Shown: positions 35,778-48,698 of the stretch, piece by piece
Position numbering within the stretch: position 1 is the first letter of the stretch
How the letters are laid out: each line of letters starts with the position of its first letter
Assembly (NCBI GenBank): GCA_023105745.1
Contig: JALGQZ010000001.1
Span: 40,014,082 to 40,078,081, forward strand
Length of the DNA: 64,000 bases
Source of the DNA: Austropuccinia psidii
Lineage: Eukaryota > Basidiomycota > Pucciniomycetes > Pucciniales > Sphaerophragmiaceae
Reading direction: 5' to 3'
Notes under the pieces: generated by a model
Seen by the model: the letters and a program-made list of their open reading frames with translations, nothing else
What the model was told of the DNA's origin: nothing
Databases searched by the model: none
Made by a program: the position numbers and the translations under genes

Positions 35778-37265
35778 TGTCACAGGGGCTCTTGGACAGA
35801 AAACAAGAGTGGCCTGCCACTCAGCAATCAGGGAACTCACTTGGAAGACTCCAAAAGAGTAAAGAAATAAAAATAAAAGAATAAATTCCTCTAAGAAATA
35901 TGGAGGTACAAAGATGAGATGCAATGAGAGGAAAGTGAAGCCAAATGGCCAAAGAGCCAACCAAGTAATTGCTTAATCACTGTTTCAAACTGCCAAAATT
36001 AACAATGGAATTAGTAAGGATATGACCACCAAATATCCATTGACAGGCAAATAAAGAATAAGAGAAAAGGTGCTAAATGACTGACTTGATAATATCAGTA
36101 TTCACTTAAAAAAATGATAAGATAAATAAAGATAAAATAAAATCAAAGTATATTAATTAGCTGGGGAAAACCCCCCAGGGTGGAAAGGGTAGCCAGTATA
36201 TGTGAAAAGTTGGGAGCTTGAGTTCTTCAGGCTGAAAACTGATCTGTATTGATCCTTGAGGCTGTATTGATTGTTTTGGGAATTGATACAGCTGGCTAAT
36301 ATTGAAATTGAAGTGGGTTTAATGAATTTCCCATGCTTGAAAATGAAATACAGTTCTTGATGGATCCAGACTGTATTGAAATGAATATGGCTGCCAAGAT
36401 GGATTGAGTGGAGCTTTGACACTTGACAATTGAATGAATGTATGAACTTCCTCTTGAATCCCTTGAGAATGGTTGAACAGTATTGCCTCGGAGGAATACT
36501 GTGAATGGATTTATCCAATGACGTCTTGATGGCGTGATTGGTCTTTGATGCTGAAACACTTGCTCTTGAGCCTTGATGAGTCCTCTGACAGATTGGGTGC
36601 CTTGATGACGTGATGATATGTTGGAATGTTGAAATGACCATTTGATATTGCCACCATTGAATTGCTGTTGAAAAATGATTCACAATGATATATAACATCA
36701 TTTATGGCATATTGGTTTGTTGGAAAGAAGATTACATCCAAAGGTCTTGAGATGGAAAGACAGAGGGGAAGAAGATGGATGGGATGGCTTCAGAGCTTGG
36801 AAAGGTGTTTCTGAGTCCTTTGGGGTTTTTGGCTACTTTTGGGTTCTGAGCCAAGAAACTGGCCCAAAGGGCGGGAAAGTGTCTTTTGGACACTTTGCGT
36901 CAAAGTGCGCAAATGCGCAAATATGCGCAAATGCGCAAAAGTGCGCAAAATGTGCAAAAGTGCGCAAAATGTGCAGAAATGCGCATTTTGAGCCCAAATG
37001 CCCAAAAACAGCCATTTGGGCCATTTCACCTGGTTTTGAGGTAAATGACCAGAAATACCCATTTGGGCATAAATTGCTGCTATGGCTTCTGGATTGAGGT
37101 GAAGGGCCATGAAGGCCCCAAAAGACAAATGGCCATAAATGGTCCATAAGATGATGACGTGGCCATATTGGACACTGGTGATGGATATGGCCAATTGGCC
37201 ATAAGAGGACTGTGGCTTGATATGCAATACGGAGACCCAAGGATGGAATTGCCATGGTTGTGACA
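35778..37265 (-). repeat. gypsy-1 LTR (5', minus strand)
   Basis: 1,488 bp with TGTCACA and TGTGACA ends on the minus strand. It includes a run of tgcgca/ttttgcgca words at 36,900-36,980 (repeats in the promoter half) and a conserved ggggggttttccc-like segment near 36,160-36,175. The same landmarks lie in the LTRs at 48,699 and 60,809. ORFs within it are not genes. Confidence 0.85.
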
Positions 37266-37272
37266 GAAACTT

Positions 37273-38997
37273 TGATTAAAAATCAAGTAATTTTCCTGTG
37301 CTCAAAATTTGTATAAGGTAGGAAATCATTAAAAATAGTATTAATCAGTATTTTTAAGAGAAAACACACCAATACTATTGTTTTTAACTTTATAAGTATA
37401 AAATAATAATATTATAAAGATTTATTGTTTTACCAATAATAAAGATTTATTCAAAAATACACTACAAGAGATATTTAAGGCTACAAACGAAATTTCAATT
37501 GGAAATAATTGAGCAAAGAACTGCAAGAAATTAATGAAAGAACAAAGTCTCTAAGGAGATATTTAAAGGGAAAACATGCCAAAAAGTGACCACAGTGAAT
37601 TTGGAAACAAAGTGACAAAGGTAACAGTGATGAAAGATGCTTTAATTCACTTATGGGGTGGTTCAAGGGGTAAAAATGATTATAAGAGTTACAAAAAGTG
37701 ACTATGATGATTTATTAATGTGGTTAAAATGTTTGAAAAGATTTTAAAAAGTGTTTGTGGAATCTTTTATTGATAGGTTTAACAGTGTTTAAACTAATTT
37801 TAAAAGGAAAAGATTCCAACATGAAGAGAAAAGTGGGGTGAAGAAGACATTCTTTTATATCCATCAATTTTCTTACTCAAAAAATAAAATTTACTCTTGT
37901 CAGTCGTGGCAAACACTCTGAAAATAGAAAAGCCAATTATGGCATCATTGAACCCTGCTTTAGACCAAAAAAGGGCTGGTTTAAGCCATTTTTTGCTATT
38001 TTTACTAGAGCCTTCAAAACATGTAAGAATGTTAGTAAGAGATGTAGAAACCAGTTAAAACGGTTTTTATCAAGATCCTTTTAACTTAAGGGTTGTTTTA
38101 ACCTCTTGGCCACAGTTAAGACTGCCCTGGTTGGTATCGAAACCTTGTCTTCAATTGAGTCACAGACTTTGAAACTCAATTCCAGGCCAAAAGTGATTAA
38201 CCTTTGCGTGGATTTTGAAATCCCACGCCTGTCAGCAAGGATTTTGGGGGTCTGGCTCCCCCTTGAAGCTAGAGTACCTTTCCAATTTATTTGTTCTTTA
38301 ATTCCTCATCATGTAATACACTTGTAATTTACACATACAATTCAATTGAGTTTTACAGTACACAACTGTAAGAATTGATACCTCATATGTAAATTACAGT
38401 TCACTTATGTAATACTTGTGCACATTTTGACATTTCAATTGAAAATACTTCAATTCCTCATAGCTTCCAACCTAAACACAACACCTCTATTTTAACACAA
38501 AAATTGATGGTTAACACCACGTGTGGTGTGAATTAAATTAAGGTTTTGAGGATTTTCAACCTTTGTACAGAAAATACGAAAAACTTCATTTAAGCTTATT
38601 TAAAGTTGAGTTACAGAAATTTTACCCAGAGGTGACCCCACCTTATTTTTGATGACGAATCCAATGGTGAAATAATTTTTTTAAGTTCATTTATTGGATA
38701 GAAAGTTCTAATAAATTTTATGTAACTTTTTACCAAAAATATTTTAATTTCATTAATTTTATTAAAAATTCATTTTTACTTAATTTTTCCAAGTAAAAAT
38801 GCAATTTCACAATTTTTAAAATGTAATATAATTCTTATTTTAAATTATAATAAAGTTTTTACAACTGTGTTAATAAATTTGTATTTATATTTATATGTTT
38901 ATTTTGATAATGTAAATAAATTTATTTTTTTTATATTTATATCTTATTTTGTTATTTGTGGTCTTTTGGGTATATGAAAATACCTCTAAGGCTCACA
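37273..38997 (-). repeat. gypsy-2 3' LTR
   Basis: About 1.73 kb, collinear with 43,565-45,312. Shared landmarks are gtcttttgggtatatgaaaa at the right end, aattgatggttaacacca in the middle and caaaatttgtataaggta near the left end. No coding content. Confidence 0.85.
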
Positions 38998-39640
38998 GTT
39001 TGATTTGCCTGGATATGAAAAATATTGGTGCTTCCACAGGTTTTTCATTTATAATCTGTAACTGATGAAGTTTAGAACCTAGCCCATCCCCTGATGCATC
39101 AATATAAAGCTTAAAGGGCTGCTTCAGGTCTGGCATCAGTAAGAGTGGAGCAGTGTTCAAGGCTTGTCTTAAATACTCAAAGGATTTGACTCTGTCAACA
39201 GTCATTTCAAATATTGTGTTTTTGTCACATAATTTATGAAGATGTCTTGCTATGGATGAAAAAGTTTTAATATTCTGCCTGTAATATCTTTCAAGCCACA
39301 AAAATGACTGAATTCCTTTTTTGTTCTTAGGCATAGATTTTAGTAGCACCGCTGCAGCTTTGTTGTTGTCAATCCCAAGGGATAAACCAGATACAAAATG
39401 TCCCAGTGCTTTGAGTTCTTTAAATAGGAAATGAACTTTCTTTAAGGAAGTTTTCATGTTTACAGATTGCATTTTGTTCAAAACTCTGGATAATCTGTAT
39501 ATATGTTCTTGCCAAGTCTTGGAACAGACAATAATGTCATCAATGTAAATGATTAACCATCCTTCTGAATGTTCTTCAGGGAATATTTCATTTATAATTC
39601 TTTGGAAGTGTGAAGGTGCATTCTCGATACCAAAAGGCAT
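38993..39640 (-). pseudogene. gypsy-2 reverse transcriptase (C-terminal half) and RNase H start
   Basis: Copies RNA to DNA during retrotransposition. The open segment starts MPFGIENAPSHFQRI, contains the catalytic YIDDI motif (WLIIYIDDIIVCSKTW), RT connection sequence, and the first RNase H Asp in KLYIDASGDGLG. It stops at ISRQIKL exactly where the 3' LTR begins. A TAA just upstream (about 39,648-39,650) breaks the join to the N-terminal half. The frame itself is otherwise clean over 215 codons. Confidence 0.88.
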
Positions 39641-39649
39641 CCTCAGATA

Positions 39650-40258
39650 TTAATACACTCCACAATGAACAATAATTCTCAAGTATTTTCTTTTCCTTGG
39701 TGTCACAACATTTTGATGAAATCCCTTCAGGGGACCCATAGCGCTTATATACACTTCTTGAGATGTTTGGGTAAGGACGTTTTGTATTTTTGGTATTGGG
39801 TACTTGTCTGGAACAGTGTAAGTTTTCAGAGCCCTAAAGTCCTCAACCATTGTACATTTCCCATTATGCCATTCCACTATGACTGGTGTAGTTATCTCTA
39901 CCTCCTCATTGTGACCAACCATTCTTATTGCACCAAGGTCTAGAAGCTCTTTAATATTGATTCCCAGAGCTTCTCTTGATTTAGGACTTGCTGGATATGC
40001 AGGTATTCTCAAGAGTGGTGGGTAAGATCCTTCAATATCACAAATAATGTCAACTTCATGACCAACAATTGCTCCCAGTGGCTCTTTATCAGATGCAAAG
40101 GCTCTTTTTTGGTCATATAAAAGGGCAGAAAGCTCACTTTATTGTGTATAAATATGATGAATACTGATTTCAGCTTCATTTAACTGTTCAGACCTTAGGT
40201 TTTCTAGCTCTAAGTTGACTGGTGATACTTTTTTTATGGTAATTTGTCTTTTAAATGG
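39650..40258 (-). pseudogene. gypsy-2 reverse transcriptase (N-terminal half) with upstream linker
   Basis: Includes PAYPASPKSREALGINIKEL, VDF-like VEDFRALKTYTVPDKYPIPK and PLKGFHQNVVTPRKRKYLRI. The first catalytic Asp expected in the 'MDALKGFHQ' block is replaced (SAMGPLKGFHQ). With the stop after HCGVY, the enzyme is dead. Further stops lie between here and the protease segment (40,013-40,258). Confidence 0.82.
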
Positions 40259-40762
40259 TTAGAAGCCAAATTTTTGATTCTTATTGTCCTGAATAATAAA
40301 GTATCTGGATTCATTGTTATGTGAATCCATGCCATACATGATTAAGTAATCATTTCCCAATAGAAAATGGGTACTAGAGCAGTTTTCCATAACAAAAAAT
40401 TCAACAGTTATTCTTAAAGTTCCATTTATGTGTGGAAATATGATAGTCATCTCAAATATTCCCAATGATTTCATTGGATTACTTGCACTATTACATTTTA
40501 TGCCATCAATTGGAAAAAATTGATCTTCAAAGTTTGGTACACAAGTTTTAAGAAAGGCTTTGCCAACACAAAAGCAGAAGGCTCCTGGGTCAACTAAATG
40601 CTCAGTGGGTTTGTTCTCAATTACCAATTCTGTTATACAGGAGCTACCAGCTGTATAGCCTTTTTGACTGTTTTGGTTGGTCTTCATTAGCTGTGCATCT
40701 TGACTCTTGGATAAATCAAGTTGACCTTTGCTTAATTGTGGAAAGTGGGAATAAGATTCCAT
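40259..40762 (-). pseudogene. gypsy-2 aspartic protease
   Basis: Retroviral-type aspartyl protease that would mature the polyprotein. The active-site block reads EHLVDPGAFCFCVG, where D-S/T-G is expected (Pro for Ser/Thr). A hydrophobic strand and the second glycine-containing block (THFLLGNDYLIMYG) follow. The 167-codon frame is intact but is separated from gag and RT by stops. Confidence 0.75.
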
Positions 40763-43290
40763 GATGTCAAAAGTGGAGTTGATATTTTGTATATCTTTTT
40801 AAGATTCAGAAAATATTGAAGAGCTATAATCTGACTTTTCTTCCATTACCTCACCATCTTTTTCAACATAAGGTCCCTTTTAAATGTCAATTTCATTGAT
40901 TTTCCCCTTTCTTGGACATTAATTAGCTAAATGTGTGGTGTTCTGGCAAATATGTCACTTCCTGATTATATCTGCAGTTTATATTTCATGTTATTAGAAT
41001 CCTTTTTGGGATGTTTGGACACAGAATCTTTCCAAGGTGTATTAAACCTTGTTTTGAGTTTCACCCTACTAGAACCGATTCTGGTTCTGGTCGTTACTTC
41101 TTCCAATATATTGATAATATCTCCTGCTAAAGATTGTTCTGTAGTCCTGCTTTTAACAGAACGCTCCAAATAACCTCCACATTGTCTCAGAATTTTTCTG
41201 TGAATCGTAAATTCTGAAATTTCAGTATATAATTTGGTTAATTTGTCTTTTTGTTAGCAAATCCATGGGAAATCTCTATGTTTGTCAGCATTAAATTTGG
41301 AAGATTCAAGTCCTGTTTCCACCTTAAATCTCCAAGCATCAGCATTAAATTCGGAAGATTCAAATCCTGTTTCCACCTTAAAACTCCAAGCCTCATTGGC
41401 CCATTTGTTCATGATTTGGGTTTTCCACTAAGTCCAACCTTGGTGTCCATGTGCTTGTCTTAATTTGATATACCATCTGTGGGCTGATCTAGTAAACAAG
41501 GTGTTAAATCTTGCTATTACCAATCTCTCTGGTAATTCAAAATGTTCGCTAATCATTTCTATACCCCTGATGAATTCCATATGGTCATATTCTCCTTCAC
41601 CACTGAAATGAGGCCATTCCTTGAGCTTTGGTACTTCATTTTACAGTTCTTGGCCCCTTGATGGGTCCAAGGTATGGAAAGAGGTGGCAAATTCATTCTT
41701 TAATTGTGAATTTCCTACATCCAATACTTGTGGGTTGGAAATTCTTGTAACCTCATTTTGATTAAGAGGTAAAGACATTCTTGGTAAGGTGTGCAGTATT
41801 TGTTTAATATAATTCATTTTACTGTTGTTACACCTTTGAGAATTTCTAAGCTTATTTTGAAAGCTTTGTATTAAATTTATTAGTTCAAGTTAAAACATAT
41901 CTTCCTTATTTTCCAACTCTTTCCATAATTCTGTCTGTCTAGTATCATCAGAAATTACTTGATTCAGCTTGATTGTTAATTTTGATACTTCTTGTTGTGA
42001 GGTGTCAAAACACTTTTTCAAGGAAATTTTATATGTCTTTACTTCAGTACATGAATTTTAGATATCACCAAGGACTTTCATATTATCTTCTTTGATAACA
42101 TTTAGGGCTTGCTTTATTCTTGCTTCAATCATTTCATCAATATTGTATTTAGAATATTTGTATTTTAAATCCTTAAACATGGCATATTTTTCATTTAATT
42201 TATTGCAAAATGAATTCTCATCATTAGAAGTTTTAATTTTGATTAAAGCTTTTTCAAAACACACGAGTGTATCATTCATTAGGCTCAGACTTAAGTTATT
42301 TGTTTTAATATTGTTACAAATTGATGAATTTATATCAGAAATATGACTTTTCACATGATTTATAGCTATTCACAAGTTTGGAATGCCATCCAGAATATCG
42401 GAAATTATTTCTGATATCTTAGTCTGGCTTCCTCCTTTTTCTGTAATTTCATCATTGTTCTGGCCATCTGAAATACATTTTACATGGCATCCTGATGAAT
42501 CTTTGGGATTCTGTAGCCCTTTCTGTAAGGTTTTGTAGCTGGTGCTTTTTTGTTTGCCCTTGTTCTGAGCTTGTGGCTGCTTTTTCAGCGTTGAAATTGC
42601 TGCTGCTGGATAATTGGGCTGTTTTTGGCACTTTCTTGGGTGGTGGAGGGTTGTTTTTCCTCCATTCTGCTGTTTAAAGCATTATGTTTTCCTTTTCCAT
42701 CAATGGATGCCCTCCATTAAGTAACTTGAAAGTGCTGGGATGGCCCAAGAAGTTTCTCACAGTCTGGTAAGAATTGATGCAGTTTTTTTACAGATATGCA
42801 AGGATCTGGTACTCTTTGTGCTGGGATGCATTGTTGTATGTCTTGTAACTGGCTTGGTAAATGTCCACTGAGCATTCTTGTGGCAATCTCAGCTCTGTTT
42901 GAAGGTAAAACAGTATTGTCAGCTTCAGAATGGCATAAGTCATTAGTTTGGGATTCAGTCACTGACCCTTGCTCTTCTGGAACTGATTGGCTTCTGCCAT
43001 AATCACTTCTATGACCTTTGTCAGAGCTCCTTGAGGGGTTATAGCTGGCGCCTGATCTGGTTGCAGGCATAATTCTGATTAAAAAAGCTTAAAAATAGTA
43101 ATTTTACATTAAAAAACTTACTATTAGCCAAATCCTTTGCGTTATGGAAGGTATTAGTTATGTCCAAGTTCATTAATTCAGAAGAAATTGGCTCTGGTTG
43201 GTTTTTCTGAGATATAATAGCTGTGCTATTATAGTCAGAGTTGGCAGTACTGGCAGGAATAATGCTAGCGACTGTTGGTGCGGGTTTCAA
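40763..43290 (-). pseudogene. gypsy-2 gag, multiply broken
   Basis: Starts with MPATRSGASYNPSRSSDKGH at 43,070. Downstream pieces include a coiled-coil-like segment (42,354-42,058) and a capsid tail (41,169-40,966, GDIINILEEVTTRTRIGSSR). A CCHC zinc knuckle follows near 40,960-40,910: the HICQNTTHLAN core is readable, but its first Cys is a TGA and a TAA falls before the last Cys. Many frameshifts break it. A further open piece upstream (43,290-43,039) may be leader or an N-terminal extension. Confidence 0.75.
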
Positions 43291-43564
43291 TATTTTCTTG
43301 TCTTACCAAATTTTCAGACACTAAAATTAATGAAGAAAGCAATGAATTAAGTAAAACAGATTTTTCAAAAGAAAAATTAAAAAATAAAGCCTCACTTTTA
43401 ATATGAAAAAGGTTTTAGTCTTATGGATATTTTTATTTATAAGTTTTTTTATGGATTTTGTAAATTTTTCAATTGAGAAAAAGGATTTGAAAAGAGTAAT
43501 AGAATATCTCACAGGTAAAATGTCATGGCTGGGCCCCCAAATGTGAGGTATGGATACCAATCTT

Positions 43565-45312
43565 TGATTGAAAATCAAGTACCTTTCCTGTCCTCAAAAT
43601 TTGTATAAGGTAAGAATTGATTAAAAATAGTGTGAAACAAGATTTTTGAGACATGAAATGCCAGTTTTATTGTTTTTAACTTTATAAGTATAAAACAATA
43701 ATATTATAAATATTTATTATTTTACCAAAAATAAAGATTTATCCAAAAATACTTTACAAGAGATATTTAAGGCTACAAAAGAAATTTCTTCAAGAGAAAT
43801 TTCAATTGGAAGTAATTGAGCAAAGGAATGCAGGAAATTAATATAAGAACAAAGTCTTTAAAAATATTATTAAAGAGAAAACATGCCCAAAAGTCACCAG
43901 AGTGACTTTGGAAACAAAGTGACAAAGTTAACAGTGATGAAAGATGCTTTAATTCACTTATGGGGTGGTTCAAGGGTAAAAATGATTATAATGATTTTTC
44001 ACATGGTTAAAAGGTTGAAAATGATAAGAAAAGGGTGTTTGGAATATTTTATGGATGGGCTTAACAGTCTTTAAACTAATTTTGAAAGAAAAAGATTCTA
44101 ACATGAAGAGAAAAGTGGGGCAAAAAAGACATTCTTTTATAGCCACCAACTTTATTACTCCAAAAGTAAAATTTACTCTTTTTAGTCATGGAAAATACTC
44201 TGAAAACCAAAAAGCCAATTATGGCATAATTGAGCCCTGGTTTAGACTAAAGAGGGCTTTTTTTCCCATTTTTTGCTATTTTCAGCCATTTCAAACCCTT
44301 AACTCAGCCATTTCTATACTAATAGCTGTTTTTAAGACTTCAAAACACGTCAGAATGTGTGTAAGAGACTTCAAGACCAGTTAAAATTGTTTTTAAGAGG
44401 ATTTGTTTCTCTTAAGGGTAGTTTTACCCTCTTGGAAACAGCTAAAACAGCCCTGGCTGGTATCAAAACCTCATCATCAATTGAGTCACAGACCCTGTGA
44501 CTCAGTTCCCGGCCAAAAGTGAAGAAATTTTGTGTGTATTTTGACATCTCATGCCTTTCAGCAAGAAAGTTGGGGGTCTGGCTCCCTTGAAGCCAAGATT
44601 CCTTTTCCCCCTACAAAATTAATCTTTCCAATTTATTTTTTCTTTAATTACACATGCAAGACAATTGAGTTTTACAGTTGAACAACTGTAATAGTTTGTA
44701 CCTCATATGTAAATTGAATGTCACTTATGTAATACATGCACACATTTTGACATTTCAATTGAAAATACTTCAATTCCTCATAACTTCTAATTACACACCA
44801 CACCTCAATTTTAACACAAAAATTGATGGTTAACACCAAATTGGGTGTGAATTAAATTAAGGCTTTGAGGATTTTCAATTTGTATACAGAAAATACTCAG
44901 ACCTTAATTCAAGCTTTTTAGACTCGAGTTACCAAAATTTCACCCGGAGGTGACCCCACCTTATTTTTTTATGAGGAATCCAATGGTGAACAAATTTTAT
45001 TATTTCTATTTATTGGATAAAAAGTTATAATAATTTTTATTTAAATTTGTTTGCAAAAATATTCTACTTTCACTAATTTTTGTAAAAAAATTCATTTTTA
45101 CTTAATTTTTTCAAGTAAAAATGTGTTTCCACAATTTTAAATTTCAATGTAATTTATTTTTAAATTTTAATTAAATTTTCATTTTTGTGTATAAATTTAT
45201 ACTTATATATTAATTTTTTTTGATAATATAAATAAATTCATTTTATTTATAATTGTATCTTTTTTTTTATTTGTGGTCTTTTGGGTATATGAAAATACCC
45301 CTAAGGCTCACA
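43565..45312 (-). repeat. gypsy-2 5' LTR
   Basis: About 1.75 kb, collinear with the 3' LTR at 37,273. The left border is placed at the TG of tgattgaaaatcaagt and the right at ctaaggctcaca. Purely non-coding. Confidence 0.82.
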
Positions 45313-47869
45313 TCTAACATGGGCTATTAAATTTCTACTCAATATTAAACACAATCATTATTTTATTAACTCATTTAATCAGCTTCCTTTTAGCTTCATT
45401 CATTTCTCCAAATTATTTATCCCCTTTTTATTTAAGAATATATCCCAAATAATTGCCTTGGATTTTCCTATATCTAAGAAATTTCTCATCTCAAATTTTA
45501 TTTTGCTTTGTGAGGCTTAGTGTTTAGCCCCAGCTGAAGGCTGAGCTACTGGGTGCCTTGAGAATTATTTTTTGTCTATATCAGATGTTCCTGAGACTTC
45601 CAAGAATTAACTGGGCTTTTTGAGGCCAACTGTGATTACTCTTCTTTACATTTTAGGATCTTCTATATTCCTTTACATACACCTCATCAGATAATCTCTG
45701 GCCTGTAATCCCTCAATAAGACTTATGTGAAGATTTTCCTATGGTAGAAAATAAATTATGGGAATTTTTATTCCAAGAAACAGAGGCTTAAAGTATTCAG
45801 GAACTTTTCAAAATCGTTTGGGATCAGGTTTCTCGAATTTGATAGTTTTAGCAATAATATTATATACAAGAAAGAGACCATTTTTACAAAAAATGAAGAT
45901 GGATTCAGTATACTTCCTTCATAAAATGAAATTTTCAATACTGAATTGATAAATTGAAAAGCCCCATAAAAGATTAAAAGAAATGAATGATTTTTACTTA
46001 CACGAATAATAACCTCGTTGATAAATTTAGAAAGAAATATTACCAACATAAAATTTGAGCGCTGAGGAATGTTTTACAAACCCAAAGGACTTATTAAATT
46101 CCTGACTGAACGTTATTTTTAGTTGAAATTGAAAATAATTCAGTTCAGATTTATTTGAATATAGATATATCTAACTCCCTATTTTAGCAGTAATTTCATA
46201 TAATACTCTTGTTACACCCTTGTATTCTCCATGCAATTTTACCTTGTTTCATACAATACGGTATTTTGCCATGAACTGAATATTTTTCCCTACAAAAGCC
46301 AAAATAGTAGTTTAGTCTAAATTTAATTTTTTTCATTTAAATAGAACTGTATCAAAGTTTAATTTAATTAAAGCTACACTATTGAGAACTTAACTTAACA
46401 AAAACAGTAAAATTAAGTATTGACGTGTGGTTTCAAAGTTGGACTTAGACTTACCATGAAGGTGGTGAATATTGTGGGCCCTTTTTCCATTGTAAGTTAA
46501 AAATCTCATAATATTGCTTTTAATAATTACAAGAGTAAAAATTCCCAAAAAAGGTGATACAAAGAGATTCTGGAAAAAGGTTCCAGGGTACCCAGATTTT
46601 TGAGTCTGCATAGGGCTGTTTTTGAATTTTGCCAACCTTAATTGGTGTTGTTGAGCCAATACAGGTTTCAGATGAGGTTTTAATCTGATTTAAAGTTAAA
46701 ATCTCATAAAAAACCAAAATTGAAGTGTATTTAAGCTTTTTTAAGTTTCAATTAAGATTTAAACTTAAGAAGCCGACCAAATTCAGAATTTGAAGTAAAA
46801 ACCAAATCTTTTCCATAGGTAAAACATTTTTTTACCAATGGTTTTTCAAAATAAATTTTGAGATATTATGATTTACCTTCCAAAAATTAATCACTTCAAT
46901 ACTTCAGCCAAGTAGGGAGAATTGAATAAGTCTCATGTGCAGTGAAAATAACCTCTTTTCCTGATATAATAAAAGTAAGAATAAAATTACCATATCCTTG
47001 AAATATTTCTGTTTACTTCTGAAGATCCCCAAACTTTAAGCAATTATATTTTCAGTTTTAAACTATAAGAAATATACGCTGGGGCAGTTTTAGATCAAAA
47101 TGTAAATGTCTTCCCATTGTTAAAAATTGGGCAGGAGCTTTAAAGAGCACTAAGATTTAAAGAATAGTGTTATAACTCTTAAAAATGTGTTTCAATATTT
47201 AATATAAGCCTTAGCAACATATTATAATGTTATATCAATATCATTTTTCACATTATACTAGCATAATGGCATTTTTTAGCTTTATAATATTTGGAAACAG
47301 TCACTAAAACGTTTTTTAAGATTAAATTTGGTTTTACTCAAGTGCAAAGCTCTACAATGAAGTTAGTGAGAGTATTTAAGACATTAAGATGGATAGTAGT
47401 ACTGTTTATCAGCTTGGAAGACTTCAATTGGTATGAAAATACCTTCCAATACTTTCAAAAAGGCTCATAATGCAACAAAGCTGAATATAATATGAGAAAT
47501 TTTATAAATTCTGATCATAAGAATAGCAATATATATTTTTAATTTGAATTAAATACATAAGGTCTTGTAAATATTTATTTTTACTGAAAATAATTTACCC
47601 TAAGTCAATGAGTCTTTTTTCCTCACAAATTATATCCACTCTTATTTGTGCTTATGGGACTTTCACATATAAATTATCTTAAAACGCTACTTTTTGAAAT
47701 AGATTCTTAATCAAATTTTTTTTTATCAATAAGTAGGTATTTTTTCTATTATTATTTATCATTTACTATATAATGTTATATATTCTGAAAATATTTTTAT
47801 CATTTTATATGCATTTTTTCATGAATAGCGTATTTCAATGTAAAATTACTTCTGGTAGGAAAATATTAA
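45313..47869. other. AT-rich non-coding DNA
   Basis: About 2.5 kb between gypsy-2 and the TIR element. No coding remnant or terminal repeat recognised; short ORFs at 45,758-46,049 and 46,390-46,717 have no family features. Confidence 0.5.
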
Positions 47870-47961
47870 TATTATTAGGGTGTTGGTAAACCCATGTAAG
47901 CCCTTACATCTTTTTACTAAAAATGTTAAGGCCACAAATGACATGAATGGCCTTAACTGTG

Positions 47962-48459
47962 AGAATGCAGAACTAAAGTTGCATTTCATTAGGGTTTTGC
48001 TAAATATAAAAATGTAACAAGAGAGATATCAAATAACTAAAGGTGGATGACAAGTATATGAATAACAATAATATAAGGACAAGATTGATACAACTGTGAT
48101 CAACAAGAACTAAAGAAGAAGTATTAGTTTGTTGTTCAAACATTAAAAAATCAATTAGGTGATTAATAATACCTATAATCAGCTAGTAAACTTTGTACAT
48201 AAATAAAAGAGAGAATAAAGAAGTGGAAGTGATGTTTGATAAAAGGAAAAGATGGAGAGATTTTTACAAAGAGAGGAAAACGGAAAAGAACAATGAGGGT
48301 AAGAGATATTTTTGGTTGGGAGGGATCGTTTGCTCCTCTTGTTGGTTTAAAAAGGTATTAATGAATATTATGCACATAGGGGTGTGCATAGACCTTGAGT
48401 AAATAGATGAGGGTTTGTGCGCGCAAAAACATAGATAGTGTCAATCAATTATGATATTT
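47962..48459 (-). repeat. copia 3' LTR
   Basis: Collinear with 57,902-58,410 from agaatgcagaactaaa to tcaatcaattatgatattt. A purine-rich tract (aaagtgagaggag on the minus strand) adjoins its inner edge, as expected for the plus-strand primer. Confidence 0.8.
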
Positions 48460-48489
48460 ATAAATCTCCTCTCACTTTCAGCGCCAAAA

Positions 48490-48698
48490 CACCAAGTCAA
48501 TAAAGAGCTTTACCCAATACCACCAGAGAGACTGACTCCATAAGGAAGTTGGCAAGCATTTCACTTCTTGGGGTGTAGACCAGGTGAGTGTTCAAACCTG
48601 CAATCGCTTCCTTGACAAAATGCAGTTGGATATCCACGTGCTTCATCCTCCTCCCATTGGCTGCGTCAATGCAGCCCTGATTTCCCTCATGAACTGGA
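48490..48698 (-). pseudogene. copia RNase H, C-terminal piece
   Basis: Minus-strand reading HEGNQGCIDAANG, RMKHVDIQLHFVKEAI and LVYTPRSEMLANFL corresponds to the copia RNase H end (DN.GCI.L, HIDIRYHF, Y.PTEEMLAD). It continues the RNase H frame that stops at 50,189, once the solo LTR and one copy of the 5-bp duplication are removed. Confidence 0.78.

Larger units (their letters stand above)
33668..37265 (-). mobile_element. Ty3/gypsy element gypsy-1, truncated copy (5' LTR, leader and gag)
   Basis: Runs on the minus strand: 5' LTR 37,265-35,778, a leader of about 750 bp, gag from about 35,030, then truncation near 33,670. The same LTR and leader occur on the plus strand at 60,809-62,959, and the LTR alone at 48,699-50,188. 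LTR ends are TGTCACA..TGTGACA, a 7-bp inverted repeat. Pol and the 3' LTR are absent, so no target-site duplication can be tested; the bases just outside the LTR are gaaac. Confidence 0.85.
37273..45312 (-). mobile_element. Ty3/gypsy element gypsy-2, two LTRs, internally deleted
   Basis: Minus-strand element of about 8.0 kb. The 5' LTR is at about 43,565-45,312 and the 3' LTR at about 37,273-38,997. In between lie gag, protease, reverse transcriptase and the start of RNase H. LTRs begin TGTGAGCCTTAGG on the minus strand. They differ by many substitutions and indels, so the insertion is old. The RNase H frame runs straight into the 3' LTR: the rest of RNase H and the integrase are missing. Flanking 5-mers (aactt and tctaa) do not match, so the borders are approximate or one edge was altered. 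Confidence 0.85.

Noticed and set aside
36153..37286. Multiple overlapping minus-strand ORFs
   Set aside because: They lie wholly inside the gypsy-1 LTR; the same ORFs appear in the other LTR copies in shifted form.
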